The position numbers and the translations under genes are program-made. DNA of 64,000 bases from Labilithrix sp. (GTDB lineage: Bacteria > Myxococcota_A > Polyangia > Polyangiales > Polyangiaceae): assembly GCA_019637175.1 (NCBI GenBank), contig JAHBWD010000013.1, forward strand, positions 62,001 to 126,000. The letters are read 5' to 3'. Positions 51,642-60,689 of this stretch are shown piece by piece (the first letter of the stretch is position 1; the number at the start of each line of letters is the position of its first letter). The notes below the pieces were generated by a model. That model saw nothing but the letters and a program-made list of their open reading frames with translations, was not told the DNA's origin and did no database searches.

Positions 51642-53137
51642 GCGTGATGCTCCGCCGAGGCGGAGCACGCGGCCTCGGCCGGCGCGGCGACCGCGGCGAG
51701 CGCCTCGAGGAGCGCGCGCGCCTTGTGCATCGCCTCTTCGTGCTCGGCCGCAGGCTCGGAGTCGCTCACGATCGCGCCGCCCACGTGGACGTGCGCGCGC
51801 CCTTCTCGCGCGATGATCGTGCGGATCACGACCGACAGATCCATCGTGCCCCCGTAGTCGAGCCACCCGAGCGCGCCCGAGTACACGCCGCGCTCGGTGG
51901 GCTCGAGGCGCTCGAGGATCGTCATCGCCTCGATCTTCGGCGCGCCGGTCATCGATCCCGGCGGGAAGCACGCGCGCAAGAGATCGATCGCGTCGCGATC
52001 GTCGTCGAGCACGCCCCGGACGGTCGACACGAGCTGATGGACCGTCGGGTGGCGCTCGACCTCGAAGAGGCTCGGCGTCTCGACCGAGCCGAGCTTGCAC
52101 ACGCGCCCGAGATCGTTGCGCACGAGATCGACGATCATCGTGTTCTCCGCGCGATCCTTGGCGGAGACGGCGAGATCGGCCGCGAGGCGCGCGTCGTCGG
52201 CGGGCGTCCGGCCGCGTGGGCGCGTGCCCTTGATGGGCCGGCTCTCGGCGACGCGCGCGGCGGAGAGCGAGAGGAAGCGCTCGGGCGACGACGACACGAT
52301 CGACGCCTCCGGCAGATCGAGGAACGCCGCGTAGGGCGCGGGGTTGTTCGCGCGGAGGTGCTGGAAGAGGGCGAAGGGATCGCCGTCGAGCTTCGCGTCG
52401 AGGCGATGGGTCAGGCAGATCTCGAAGGCGTCGCCCTGCTCGATGTGCCGCTGCGCGGTGCGGACGTGCTCGAGGTACGTCGGGCGCGGCGTGAGCGCGA
52501 CGAACGCGGGCGCGCGGCCGGGCGCGGGGGCGTGCGTCGCCGCGGGGACCGGACGGAACGAAGAGAGGAGAGAGGAGAGGCGGGTGAAGGTCTGCTCCGC
52601 GCGATCGTCGGCCGCGCGCGCCGAGGGGCCGCGGCCGACGATCGAGAGGAAGGTGCGCCCGGTGCGCCGCGAGCGGCCGAGGACCCAGTCGTGGAAGAAG
52701 AGCGCGACGTCGGGCAGCCCGAGGGCGGGCCGCTCGAGCGCGGGGAGGCGCTCGAGGGTCTGCGCGGTCTCGTAGCCGACGTAGCCGACGGCGCCGCCGA
52801 GCAAGGGCATCGGACGATCGCGCGGGAGATCGACCGCGTGCGCCTCCATGAGCGCGCGAAGGACCTCGAGCGGATCGGAGACGTCGGCGCGCAGCGGGGT
52901 GCCGGCGAGCAGCGGCGAGCTGCCCTCGACGACGACACGCGACGACATCGGACGAGCGCCGCGATCGTCGTCGCGATGGTTGCGGAAGGCACGGAACTCG
53001 AGGACAGGCTCGGCGCCGAGGAGCGTGAAATCGCCGCCGTCGAGCACGAAGCCGCCGCGCGCGACGGGGAAGGCGTCGCGGTAGAGGTGCAGCGGATGCG
53101 CGAGCTCGATCTCGACGAGGAGGTGCGCCGCGTTCAT
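51638..53137 (-). CDS. pabB: Aminodeoxychorismate synthase component I
   Basis: 499 aa from ATG 53137. The chorismate-binding core shows EICLTHRLDAKLDGDP, SSSPERFLSL, ESRPIKGTRPRGRT, NTMIVDLVRNDLGRV, FPPGSMTGAPKIEAM and RGVYSGALGWLDYGG. The PIKGT Lys is diagnostic of aminodeoxychorismate synthases, where anthranilate synthases have PIAGT. It makes 4-amino-4-deoxychorismate with PabA ammonia. Stop overlaps the pabA start by 4 bp; start overlaps the pabC stop by 4 bp. Confidence 0.95.
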   Translation of the reverse strand: MNAAHLLVEIELAHPLHLYRDAFPVARGGFVLDGGDFTLLGAEPVLEFRAFRNHRDDDRGARPMSSRVVVEGSSPLLAGTPLRADVSDPLEVLRALMEAHAVDLPRDRPMPLLGGAVGYVGYETAQTLERLPALERPALGLPDVALFFHDWVLGRSRRTGRTFLSIVGRGPSARAADDRAEQTFTRLSSLLSSFRPVPAATHAPAPGRAPAFVALTPRPTYLEHVRTAQRHIEQGDAFEICLTHRLDAKLDGDPFALFQHLRANNPAPYAAFLDLPEASIVSSSPERFLSLSAARVAESRPIKGTRPRGRTPADDARLAADLAVSAKDRAENTMIVDLVRNDLGRVCKLGSVETPSLFEVERHPTVHQLVSTVRGVLDDDRDAIDLLRACFPPGSMTGAPKIEAMTILERLEPTERGVYSGALGWLDYGGTMDLSVVIRTIIAREGRAHVHVGGAIVSDSEPAAEHEEAMHKARALLEALAAVAAPAEAACSASAEHHA

Positions 53138-53991
53138 CGAAGCGCGCCTTCGTGGCGAATGAGCTCGCGGAGCGCGGCGCGGAGCGCGGTTGTGCGGGGG
53201 AACGCGCGGGCCCGCGTCGCCCGACCGTCGATCGACGCGATCGGCAGGCACTCGACGCGCGTGCTCGTGAAGAACGCCTCGTCGGCCTCGAGGAGCGTCG
53301 CGGGCTCGACGGTCTCTTCGCGGACGCCGAGGCCGAGCTTCGGCGCGATCTCGAGGATCGCGTCGCGGGTGACGCCGGCGCGGCAGCCGGTCGAGAGCGG
53401 AGGCGTGGAGAGGACGTCGCGGCTGACGACGAAGACGTTCGACATCGCTCCGCACGCGACCGAGCCGTCGATCGCGAGCTGCACGCCCTCGCGCGCGCCT
53501 CGCGCGGCGGCCTCGCGGCGCGCGAGGAGCTGAGGCGCGTAGCTCGTCGTCTTGATGGTTCCGTCGAGGCACGCGGGCGGGAAGCGGCGCGGGCCGACCG
53601 TGACCGCGGCGATGCCGCGCGCGAAGTCGTCGTCGGTGGGGACGTCGAACGGGCGGGCGACGATCGAGAGGATGGGCGCGGCGCCTTCGCCGCGCGTGAG
53701 CGTGACCCGGACATAGGCGTCGGCGGCGCCGGTGCGCTTGGCCGCTTCGTCGGCGAGGCGGCCGATCTCGTTGCAAGAGTGCGGCAGCGTGAGATCGAAC
53801 ATGGCCGCGCCGCGCGCGAAGATCGCGAGGTGGCGCTCGGCGCGGAAGCAGACGCCGCCGTAGCCGCGCATCGACGCGAAGATGCCCTCGCCGACGAGGT
53901 AGCCGCGATCGGTCGCGCTGACCTTCGCCTCGTCACCGGGGACGAGGAAGCGATCCCCGAAGTAGACGACGTTGAAGGGCCCGGCGCTCAA
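53134..53991 (-). CDS. pabC: Aminodeoxychorismate lyase (fold-type IV PLP enzyme), active-site Glu replaced
   Basis: 285 aa from a TTG. Fold-type IV aminotransferase: RGYLVGEGIFASMRGYGG, the PLP Lys147 in DGTIKTTSYAPQ, and AMSNVFVV in the phosphate/N1 region. At residue 180 the usual Glu of the E-G-x-x-S-N-x-F motif is Cys (VACGAMSNVF). That Glu normally contacts the PLP ring nitrogen. ATGA overlap with pabB and the pabA neighbour indicate it makes p-aminobenzoate. The Glu replacement makes normal lyase activity uncertain. The start is less certain than the rest. Confidence 0.85.
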   Translation of the reverse strand: MSAGPFNVVYFGDRFLVPGDEAKVSATDRGYLVGEGIFASMRGYGGVCFRAERHLAIFARGAAMFDLTLPHSCNEIGRLADEAAKRTGAADAYVRVTLTRGEGAAPILSIVARPFDVPTDDDFARGIAAVTVGPRRFPPACLDGTIKTTSYAPQLLARREAAARGAREGVQLAIDGSVACGAMSNVFVVSRDVLSTPPLSTGCRAGVTRDAILEIAPKLGLGVREETVEPATLLEADEAFFTSTRVECLPIASIDGRATRARAFPRTTALRAALRELIRHEGALR

Positions 53992-54075
53992 ACGGCGCGC
54001 AGGATGGCAAGGTCGCCCGCCGCGCGCAAGCGCCTCCTCGTGCCGAAGCTTCCGACGCGATCGAAGACTCGCGCT

Positions 54076-54813
54076 TCAAGGCTCGAGGAGCGGCTCTTCC
54101 AGGGCCGCGGCCCACTCGTCGTGAGCCTCGGCCGAAGGATGGAGGCCGTCGGGCGCGAGCATCTTGGCGTCGGCCTCCTTGCGCATGAGCGGGAAGAGAT
54201 CGACGTACCTCGCGCCCGTCGCCTCGGCCTCTTCGCGGAGGACGCGGTTGAAGGCGATGATGTCGTTCGCCAGGACGCTCGGATCGCCGAACGACGCGGC
54301 GATCGGCGAGACCGACCAGTCGGGCTGAGGGAGCGCGACGATGCGCCGGGGAGGAACGCCGGCGTCGACGATCGCCTTCAAGACGGCGCGCGCTTGCGCG
54401 CGGTATTTCTCCGGGCCGTCGCCGCGGACGCGATCGTTGGCGCCCACGGCGATCGTGACGAGCGTCGGGCGAAATGGCGCGATCTCCGGGATCTCGACGC
54501 GGAGGACGTCGTCGGTGGTGAAGCCGTTGACCGCGACGTTCTTCAGGATCACGCGCTTGCCGCGCGCCCTCCAGCGGGCCGCCAGGCGCGAGGGGAACGC
54601 GTGCTCGATCGAGGTCCCGGTGCCGGCGGTGAACGAGTCGCCGAGCGCGAGGTGGCGGATCTCCGCCGCGGCGTCGCTCTCCTTGGTGACGGTGCGGCCG
54701 GGGCTCGACGTCTCCCGTGGATTTCCGTCGCGGCTGCACCCGAGCGCGCCGCAGAGGCAGAGGGCCACGAGCGCGACGCCGAAGCTCCGGATCGCTCGAC
54801 GCATCGAGATCAT
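54076..54813 (-). CDS. SGNH/GDSL-type hydrolase lipoprotein
   Basis: 245 aa from ATG 54813 (ATG 54804 also possible). The lipoprotein signal ends GALGC. SGNH blocks: I LALGDSFTAGTGTS (Ser), III VAVGANDRVR (Gly-Asn-Asp), V MLAPDGLHPS (Asp/His). It should hydrolyse ester bonds of lipids or acylated sugars on the envelope. It lies 84 bp upstream of the pab operon on the same strand and diverges from the GT2 gene; no operon link is clear. Confidence 0.85.
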   Translation of the reverse strand: MISMRRAIRSFGVALVALCLCGALGCSRDGNPRETSSPGRTVTKESDAAAEIRHLALGDSFTAGTGTSIEHAFPSRLAARWRARGKRVILKNVAVNGFTTDDVLRVEIPEIAPFRPTLVTIAVGANDRVRGDGPEKYRAQARAVLKAIVDAGVPPRRIVALPQPDWSVSPIAASFGDPSVLANDIIAFNRVLREEAEATGARYVDLFPLMRKEADAKMLAPDGLHPSAEAHDEWAAALEEPLLEP

Positions 54814-54866
54814 GGTCGCCAAAAATGCCGGTGTTGTCGACGTCGCGCCCCGACTAGGATGCGCGC

Positions 54867-55595
54867 GTGCGCATCGCCGTGCTCATGCCCGCGTTCAACG
54901 AGGGAGGTCGCCTCGCGCGGACGCTCGCCGAGCTGCGCTCCGCGAGCGCCGACGCGGACGTGACCGTCTTTCTGGTCGACGACGGGAGCGCGCCGCCGAT
55001 CGACGAGGCCTCGCTGATCGAGGCGTCGTCCGGCATGCGCGTGGTGATCGCGCGCCACGCGGTCAACCTCGGGCAGGGCGCCGCGATCGAGACGGCGCGC
55101 CGCCTCGCGCTCGATCCTCGATGGCGCCCGGCCGGCGGCGCCTTCGAAGCGTACGTCACGATGGACTCCGACGGGCAGCATCGCGGCGACGACGTGCTCG
55201 CGCTCGCCCGCGCGATCCGCGCGGGCGCCGACGTCGCGCTGGGCGATCGCTTCGCCGGCAAGTCGGACGTGCCGCGCTCTCGGCGTGTTCTCCTCGGGCT
55301 CGCGCGCGCGTTCGAGCGCGCGCTCACCGGTGCACGCCTCGCAGACGCGCACAACGGCCTGCGCGCCTTCGGACCTCGCGCGATCGAGCGGATGCAGATC
55401 CGCCAGAACCGGATGGCGCACGCGACCGAGATCACGCGGCGCATTTCGCAGTCGACGCGGCTCGTCGTCGTCGAGGTGCCGGTGTCGGTCCGCTACACCG
55501 ACGAGTCGCTCGCGAAGGGACAGCGCGCGTCGGGCGCGGTCGCGATCGTGGTCGATCTGTTCCACGGGTTTCTCTTTCGGAGCGAGCCTCGATGA
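54867..55595 (+). CDS. Family 2 glycosyltransferase, DPM-synthase-like
   Basis: 242 aa from GTG 54867. GT-A fold: IAVLMPAFNEGGRLARTL, VDDGSAPP, VNLGQGAAIETA, and the metal DxD in TMDSDGQH; a later TGARLADAHNGLRAF matches polyprenol-phosphate glycosyltransferases. It probably transfers a sugar to a lipid carrier. Its stop overlaps the DUF2304 start by 4 bp, the usual pairing for these enzymes. Confidence 0.88.
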   Translation: MRIAVLMPAFNEGGRLARTLAELRSASADADVTVFLVDDGSAPPIDEASLIEASSGMRVVIARHAVNLGQGAAIETARRLALDPRWRPAGGAFEAYVTMDSDGQHRGDDVLALARAIRAGADVALGDRFAGKSDVPRSRRVLLGLARAFERALTGARLADAHNGLRAFGPRAIERMQIRQNRMAHATEITRRISQSTRLVVVEVPVSVRYTDESLAKGQRASGAVAIVVDLFHGFLFRSEPR

Positions 55596-55984
55596 ACGCC
55601 GAGCTCACGCCCGCCGCGGTCGCGCTCGTCGGCCTCCTCGCGGCGCTCCTGGTGCACGACTTCGTGACGCTCGCGAAGAACCGGCGCATGTTGCTGCTCC
55701 AGGTGCTCGTCTTCGCGATCGGGGGGACGCTCATCGTCTACCCCGAGATCGCGCGCCGCCTCGCGTACGCGGTCGGGATCGGGCGCGGCGTCGACTTCGT
55801 CCTCTATCCCCTCGTGATCTGGCTCGTGCGCGAGTCGCTCCTCTCGCGTCGTCGCCGCCTCGACGACGAAGAGCGCGTGACCGCGCTCGTGCGCTCCCTC
55901 GCGGCGCAGAGCGCCCACGCGATCGACGCGGGTCACTCGAGCGGTCGCGCGCCGGCGCAGTCGTCCGGCGTCTCCGCTTCCTGA
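55592..55984 (+). CDS. DUF2304 membrane protein
   Basis: 130 aa from ATG 55592, overlapping the GT2 stop as ATGA. Three hydrophobic helices (AAVALVGLLAALLVHDF, LQVLVFAIGGTLIVYP, GVDFVLYPLVIWLV) and a basic C-terminus match DUF2304 proteins, which accompany polyprenol-phosphate sugar transferases. Its last 52 bp overlap the 3' end of the opposing gene. Confidence 0.85.
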   Translation: MNAELTPAAVALVGLLAALLVHDFVTLAKNRRMLLLQVLVFAIGGTLIVYPEIARRLAYAVGIGRGVDFVLYPLVIWLVRESLLSRRRRLDDEERVTALVRSLAAQSAHAIDAGHSSGRAPAQSSGVSAS

Positions 55985-57342
55985 ACCGCGTAGCGCTTGC
56001 CGGGGTGGAAGAGCGGCGCGTAGAGGAAGGTCCAGGGCTCGCGCTGCACGCAGACGCGCTCGCCCGCGGGCACGCGATCGAGCGCGGCGCGATCGACCTT
56101 CGCGGCGACGAGCGTCGCCAGCGAATCGCCCGATGGGTAGAGGTACGTCCCGCCGGTCGACCAGGCGACGATCGCGAGCGCGCCGGCGGCGACGGCGCCG
56201 GCGATCGGGCGCGCGCGTGGCTCGCGCGCCCAGAGCGTGAGGTTCAGGGCGACGAGCAGGAGCATCCAGTAGAGGTAGTAGCGGAGCTCGTGCGACTGCG
56301 GCAGGACGCTCGTCAGGACCGTCGCGCCCGCGGCGAACGCGGCGGCGACGACGGCTTCGCGCGATCGGCGACGGATCGCGGCGGCGGCGAGCGCGGCGAG
56401 GTTCGCGATCACGTACGCGCCGAAGAATCCGCCCATCCGGTAGCCGGGCTCGCTCGGCGGCGTCCATTGATCGATCGACCACCGCGCGTGCTCGGTGATG
56501 GGCCGGCTTCGGATCTCGAGGACCGACGCGGCGAAGCGAACCGCGCGCGGCGATCCCTCGAGCCACACGGGGCTCGACGCGTACGCCGTCTCGAGGTGCG
56601 GAAGGCTCGTACCAAAGAGACGGAGCTCGACGGGCCAGACGGGGTTCTCGTGGCGCGCGAGGTTCTTGAGCGGCGTCGCGAGCACGAGCGGGATCGCGAG
56701 CGCGATGAGCGCGAGGCGCTTGATTCGTTCGGCGTCGCGCCTGAGTGAGATCACGACGAGGACGCACGAGGCCGCGACCACGACGGGCACGAGCTGGAAC
56801 TTCGTGTTCGCCGTCGCGATCGCGAGCGCGCTCGCGCCGCCGAGGACGCGGAGGCTCGGCGGCCGTCGCTCGACGACCGCGCGATGGGCGAGGAGCAGGA
56901 GCATCGTCGCGCACGCGTTCGCCGGAAGGTCCACGTACGTCGCCGTCGCGTGGATCTGCACGAGCGGCACCGCGAGCAGCGCGAGGATCGTGAGATGAAA
57001 CGGAACGGCGAAGAGACGGCGTAAGAACCACGCGAGCCCCGGGACCGCCGCGAGCGCGACGAAGCTCGCACACTCGGCGCGGCCGGTGATCCTCCAGAGG
57101 AGGCCCTGGAGCAGCTCGCCGAAGAGGGGAAAGCCGTCGAAGCGCGCCTGGTTCCCGCGCCCGAACGTGTAGCTGCTCGCGTCGGCGAGGCCGGCGAGGC
57201 GCGCGGCGAAGGGCAGGTGATAGGACCACGTGTCCCACGCCTTCGAGACGTCGTGCCACGCGGCGACGACGAGCGACGCGAGGAGCACGGCCGCGGCGAT
57301 GCGCAGCACGACGTCCACGGCGTGACTCACTCGGCGGATCAC
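55933..57342 (-). CDS. Polytopic membrane protein, GT-C-like
   Basis: 469 aa from GTG. About 9-10 hydrophobic helices, an early acidic loop (AWDTWSYHLPFAARLAG) and a lumenal/periplasmic C-terminal tail of ~90 residues (VAAKVDRAALDRVPAGERVC). The D..YH loop and layout resemble PMT/ArnT-type GT-C transferases, though no family is confirmed. It is convergent with GT2-DUF2304, and its C-terminal codons overlap the DUF2304 gene by 52 bp. It may use the lipid-sugar that the GT2 makes. Confidence 0.65.
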   Translation of the reverse strand: MIRRVSHAVDVVLRIAAAVLLASLVVAAWHDVSKAWDTWSYHLPFAARLAGLADASSYTFGRGNQARFDGFPLFGELLQGLLWRITGRAECASFVALAAVPGLAWFLRRLFAVPFHLTILALLAVPLVQIHATATYVDLPANACATMLLLLAHRAVVERRPPSLRVLGGASALAIATANTKFQLVPVVVAASCVLVVISLRRDAERIKRLALIALAIPLVLATPLKNLARHENPVWPVELRLFGTSLPHLETAYASSPVWLEGSPRAVRFAASVLEIRSRPITEHARWSIDQWTPPSEPGYRMGGFFGAYVIANLAALAAAAIRRRSREAVVAAAFAAGATVLTSVLPQSHELRYYLYWMLLLVALNLTLWAREPRARPIAGAVAAGALAIVAWSTGGTYLYPSGDSLATLVAAKVDRAALDRVPAGERVCVQREPWTFLYAPLFHPGKRYAVQEAETPDDCAGARPLE

Positions 57343-57387
57343 CGGTGGCGCTTATACCCCGTTGTCTGATTCTCTTCCTCTCCGCGA

Positions 57388-58641
57388 ATGGATCTCCGCC
57401 TCCGTCACCTCGCGCACCTCGATCCGCAGGCGGTGGCGCTCCCGCACGGCACCGAGATCGTGACCCGCGTCGATCGCGTCCACGGCGAGCGCGTCGTTCC
57501 CCAAGGGACCGTAGGCAGGGTCGTCAAGATCGCGGGCGACGAGCTCGACGTCGCGATCGTGGGTGTGGGCACGTTGCGCTACGCGCGGCGCGAGCTGTCG
57601 CCGAGGCGCGTCGGTCAGGTGCTGTGGGCTCAGCGCCGCGAGACCGCATGGAACGCGCTCCTGCCTTGCGTGGTGCTCGACGCGGTCGTCGGCTCGCGCG
57701 CTTGGGGCCTCGCGAGCGAGACGTCGGACGACGATCGCCGCGGCGTCTTCGCGCTGCCCTTGCCGTGGACGCTCGGCCTCGTCGCGCCGCCGGAGGATCT
57801 CGTGCGCGAGGACGGCAGCGCGACGTACTGGGCGGCGCAGAAGGCCGTGAGGCAGGCGCTCCGCGCCGATCCGAACACGCTCGAGATGCTCTTCGTGCCC
57901 GGCGCGTCGGCGCGCGATCCCATCGGGCAGTGGATCCTCGACGCACGCGACGCGTTCGTGTCGGTGGAGATCCACGGCAGCTTCGGGCGCTACGCCCTTG
58001 GGCAGCTCCGCCGCCTCGAGCAGGGCCAGCGCCTCGCGGAGCATCGAGGCGTCGTGCTCGACTGGCTCCGCAGAGAGCGCGCGCCGGCGCTCGACGAGAT
58101 CGCGACGCGGCTCGCGGCGCTCTCGCCGCGCGCGGCGCCGTCGCAGGCCGACGCCGTCCTCCAGGCGAAGCAGTACGTCAAGCAGCTCTATCGCTCGCTC
58201 TTCGATCAAGGGCTGCTCGAAGGCGCCGACTTCGCGTCGCTCGTGCGCTTCGCGCGCGAAGCCGCGCCGGATCTCGAGCTGCCGCGCGAGCTTCGGCCGA
58301 AGAACGCGTACAACCTCGTCCGCCTCATCGCGACCGCGACGCGGTGGCTGCGCGAGGGCCAGCCGACATTCGAAGTCGACGGAGCTTTGCGCGATCGCTT
58401 GCTCGCGATCAAGCGAGGAGAGGTGCCGCTCGACGACGTCATCGCCGAAGCGGAGGCCATGGCGCCGGAGCTCGATCGCGCGCGCGAAGCGTCGAAGCTC
58501 CCGCCGCGCGCCGACGTCGCCCGCGCCGACGCCCTCCTCCGGCGCATCGGCGAGGAGATCGCGCGAAGGCACGTCGAGCGCGCGCCCGGTCCGTTCGGCG
58601 CCGACGCGCCGCGGCCGCCCGAGGTCGTCTGGAGCGAGTGA
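57388..58641 (+). CDS. COG3541-type predicted nucleotidyltransferase
   Basis: 417 aa. An N-terminal ~80-residue beta domain (GTEIVTRVDRVHGERVVPQG) precedes a polymerase-beta-type nucleotidyltransferase: LDAVVGSRAWGLASETSDDD, where GS (102-103) and Asp114/Asp116 are the metal motif, and RRGVFALP follows. The alpha-helical C-terminal part (QAKQYVKQLYRSLF; RPKNAYNLVRL) is typical of COG3541 proteins, which cluster with RNA ligases in some genomes. No ligase is adjacent. Substrate unknown. Confidence 0.75.
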   Translation: MDLRLRHLAHLDPQAVALPHGTEIVTRVDRVHGERVVPQGTVGRVVKIAGDELDVAIVGVGTLRYARRELSPRRVGQVLWAQRRETAWNALLPCVVLDAVVGSRAWGLASETSDDDRRGVFALPLPWTLGLVAPPEDLVREDGSATYWAAQKAVRQALRADPNTLEMLFVPGASARDPIGQWILDARDAFVSVEIHGSFGRYALGQLRRLEQGQRLAEHRGVVLDWLRRERAPALDEIATRLAALSPRAAPSQADAVLQAKQYVKQLYRSLFDQGLLEGADFASLVRFAREAAPDLELPRELRPKNAYNLVRLIATATRWLREGQPTFEVDGALRDRLLAIKRGEVPLDDVIAEAEAMAPELDRAREASKLPPRADVARADALLRRIGEEIARRHVERAPGPFGADAPRPPEVVWSE

Positions 58642-58707
58642 GCGTTCGTGCTCGCCGTCGCGGCGAAAGTCCGTAGGATCGACGCGCGCGCCGCGCAGGA
58701 GAACCGC

Positions 58708-60672
58708 ATGTCTCATCGTCTTCGCTCGCTCGTCTCTCTCGTCGCGATCGGTCTGCTCACCGGGTGCGGCCGACAAGCCGTCGTGTCGGCCGACGGTCTG
58801 CCGCTCAAGCGCGTCGTCGTCTATCGGAACGGCGTCGCGTACTTCGAGCGCTCGGGGCACGTCGAAGAGAGCGAGGTGCGCTTCAAGATGAAAGAGTCCG
58901 CGGTCGGCGACTTCCTCGCGACGCTCGCGGTGAGCGAGCGCGGGGGCAGCTCGGTGCGCTCGGCCGCCTTCCCCCTCAAGGTCGACGACGGCAAGGGGGA
59001 GAAAGACAAGAAGGAGAAGTCGTTCGACGAGAAGCGCGGCCTCAAGAACGTCGTCCTCTCGCTCGACGGAAGGGCGCACGATCTCGAGATCGGCTACGTC
59101 GCCGAGTCGCCCGTGTGGAAGCCTTCGTACCGGCTCGTCGTCGAGAAGAACGGCGAGGCGTACCTCCAGGCGTGGGGCATCGTGCAGAACCTCTCGGGCG
59201 AAGACTGGCACGACGTGAAGCTCTCGCTCGTCGCCGGCGCGCCCCTCGCGTTCGAGGCGCAGCTCGGCCACGCCGTGATCCCCGAGCGGCCCGTGGTCAC
59301 CGATCGCGGCGAGGTCATCGCCGCCGTTCCTCGAGGCGACACGTCGCTCGCCCAGGCGGATCGCGACGGCGACGGCATCCCCGACGACGTCGACAAGTGT
59401 CCCGACGAGCCGGAGACCTTCAACGGCCAAGACGACGACGACGGCTGCCCCGATCGCGGGCGCGTGGTCATCGAGTCCGAGGTCGTCGACGCGCCGGCGG
59501 CGAAGGCCGAGGCGAGGAAGGACCGCGCGCCGAGCACCAGTCCCTCGAGCGGCGCCGCGCGGGCGCCCGAGCCCTCGCGGCCGATGGCGCCTCCGCCGCC
59601 TCCACCTCCGCCTCCGAAGACGCAGGTGCCGAGGAGCCTGCGCTCGCTCGCGGCCGTCGCCGTCGAAGCAGGGACGACGCGCTACGATCTCCCGCAGCCG
59701 GTCACGATCCCCGACAAGAGCGCGACGATGGTGATGCTCCTCTCGCGGCGCGTCCCGGGGGAGGCGCTCTTCCTCTTCGCGCCCGATTCCGGCGTCGCCG
59801 ATTCGTCGACCCACCCGTTCCGCGTCGCGCGGTTCGTCAACAAGACGCAGGGCGTCCTCGAGCGTGGCCCCATCGCCGTCTTCGAAAGCGGATCGTTCCT
59901 CGGGCAGGGGATGGTCGATCCGCTGCCCGCGGGCGCGACCGCCACGGTGCCCTTCGCGCTCGAGCGCGCGCTCGCGGTCGATCAAGATCAGCGCAACGAC
60001 GAGCTCGGCGAGCGCGTCGCGAAGATCGAGAACGGCGAGCTCACGATCGAGCGCGACACGGTTCGCGTCGTCAAATACAGGATCCGCAACGGCGCCGATC
60101 TCGACGCGAAGATCCTGGTTCGCCACCCGCGCATCGCGGGCGCGCGCTTGCACCAGCCGCCGCCGGAGACCGAAGACAACGTCGGCACGCAGAGCGCCCT
60201 CGTGCCCGGCAAGGTCAAGGGCCGCTCGACCATCGAGCTCATCGTCGACGAGCGCACCTCCTTCAAGCGGCGCGAGGACTGGTTCTCGATCGTCGCCGAC
60301 AACGCCGTGAAGGCGTACCTCGCCGATCCACGCGCAGACAAGGCCGTCGCCCAGAGGCTCGGCGGCGCGTGGGTCACGCGCAAGGAGATCGTCGATCGCT
60401 ACGAGGCGCGCGCCAAGCTCGCGCAGGAGCAGTCGACGCTCCAGCAGCAGACCCAGGAGATCCGCGCGAACCTCCGCGCGATCGAGAAGAACCGCGCGGC
60501 CGATCAGCTCCGGGCCAAGCTCACGGCGCGACTCACCGAGACGTCGACCAAGCTCGACGACATCAGCAAGCGCATCGTCGAGATCGACGCGAAGCTCGCC
60601 GAGCTCCGGATCCAGTTCAAGGAGCTCCTGCGCGACGTCAAGCTCACCGAGCCGCTCGCCCTCGTCAAATAG
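58708..60672 (+). CDS. DUF4139-type lipoprotein with thrombospondin type-3 repeats
   Basis: 654 aa from ATG 58708, preceded by GGAG at ideal spacing. Lipobox LLTGC. The first half contains VVVYRNGVAYFERSG and YVAESPVWKPSYRLVVEKNG, as in DUF4139/mucoidy-inhibitor-like proteins. Calcium-type repeats DRDGDGIPDDVDKCPDEPE lie near residues 225-250. A poly-Pro run (~295-305) precedes a beta-rich region and a C-terminal coiled coil (QSTLQQQTQEIRANLRAIEK). It is likely an envelope-surface protein. A kinase gene follows 17 bp later. Confidence 0.8.
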   Translation: MSHRLRSLVSLVAIGLLTGCGRQAVVSADGLPLKRVVVYRNGVAYFERSGHVEESEVRFKMKESAVGDFLATLAVSERGGSSVRSAAFPLKVDDGKGEKDKKEKSFDEKRGLKNVVLSLDGRAHDLEIGYVAESPVWKPSYRLVVEKNGEAYLQAWGIVQNLSGEDWHDVKLSLVAGAPLAFEAQLGHAVIPERPVVTDRGEVIAAVPRGDTSLAQADRDGDGIPDDVDKCPDEPETFNGQDDDDGCPDRGRVVIESEVVDAPAAKAEARKDRAPSTSPSSGAARAPEPSRPMAPPPPPPPPPKTQVPRSLRSLAAVAVEAGTTRYDLPQPVTIPDKSATMVMLLSRRVPGEALFLFAPDSGVADSSTHPFRVARFVNKTQGVLERGPIAVFESGSFLGQGMVDPLPAGATATVPFALERALAVDQDQRNDELGERVAKIENGELTIERDTVRVVKYRIRNGADLDAKILVRHPRIAGARLHQPPPETEDNVGTQSALVPGKVKGRSTIELIVDERTSFKRREDWFSIVADNAVKAYLADPRADKAVAQRLGGAWVTRKEIVDRYEARAKLAQEQSTLQQQTQEIRANLRAIEKNRAADQLRAKLTARLTETSTKLDDISKRIVEIDAKLAELRIQFKELLRDVKLTEPLALVK

Positions 60673-60689
60673 AGGGTACTCTCGAAGAG

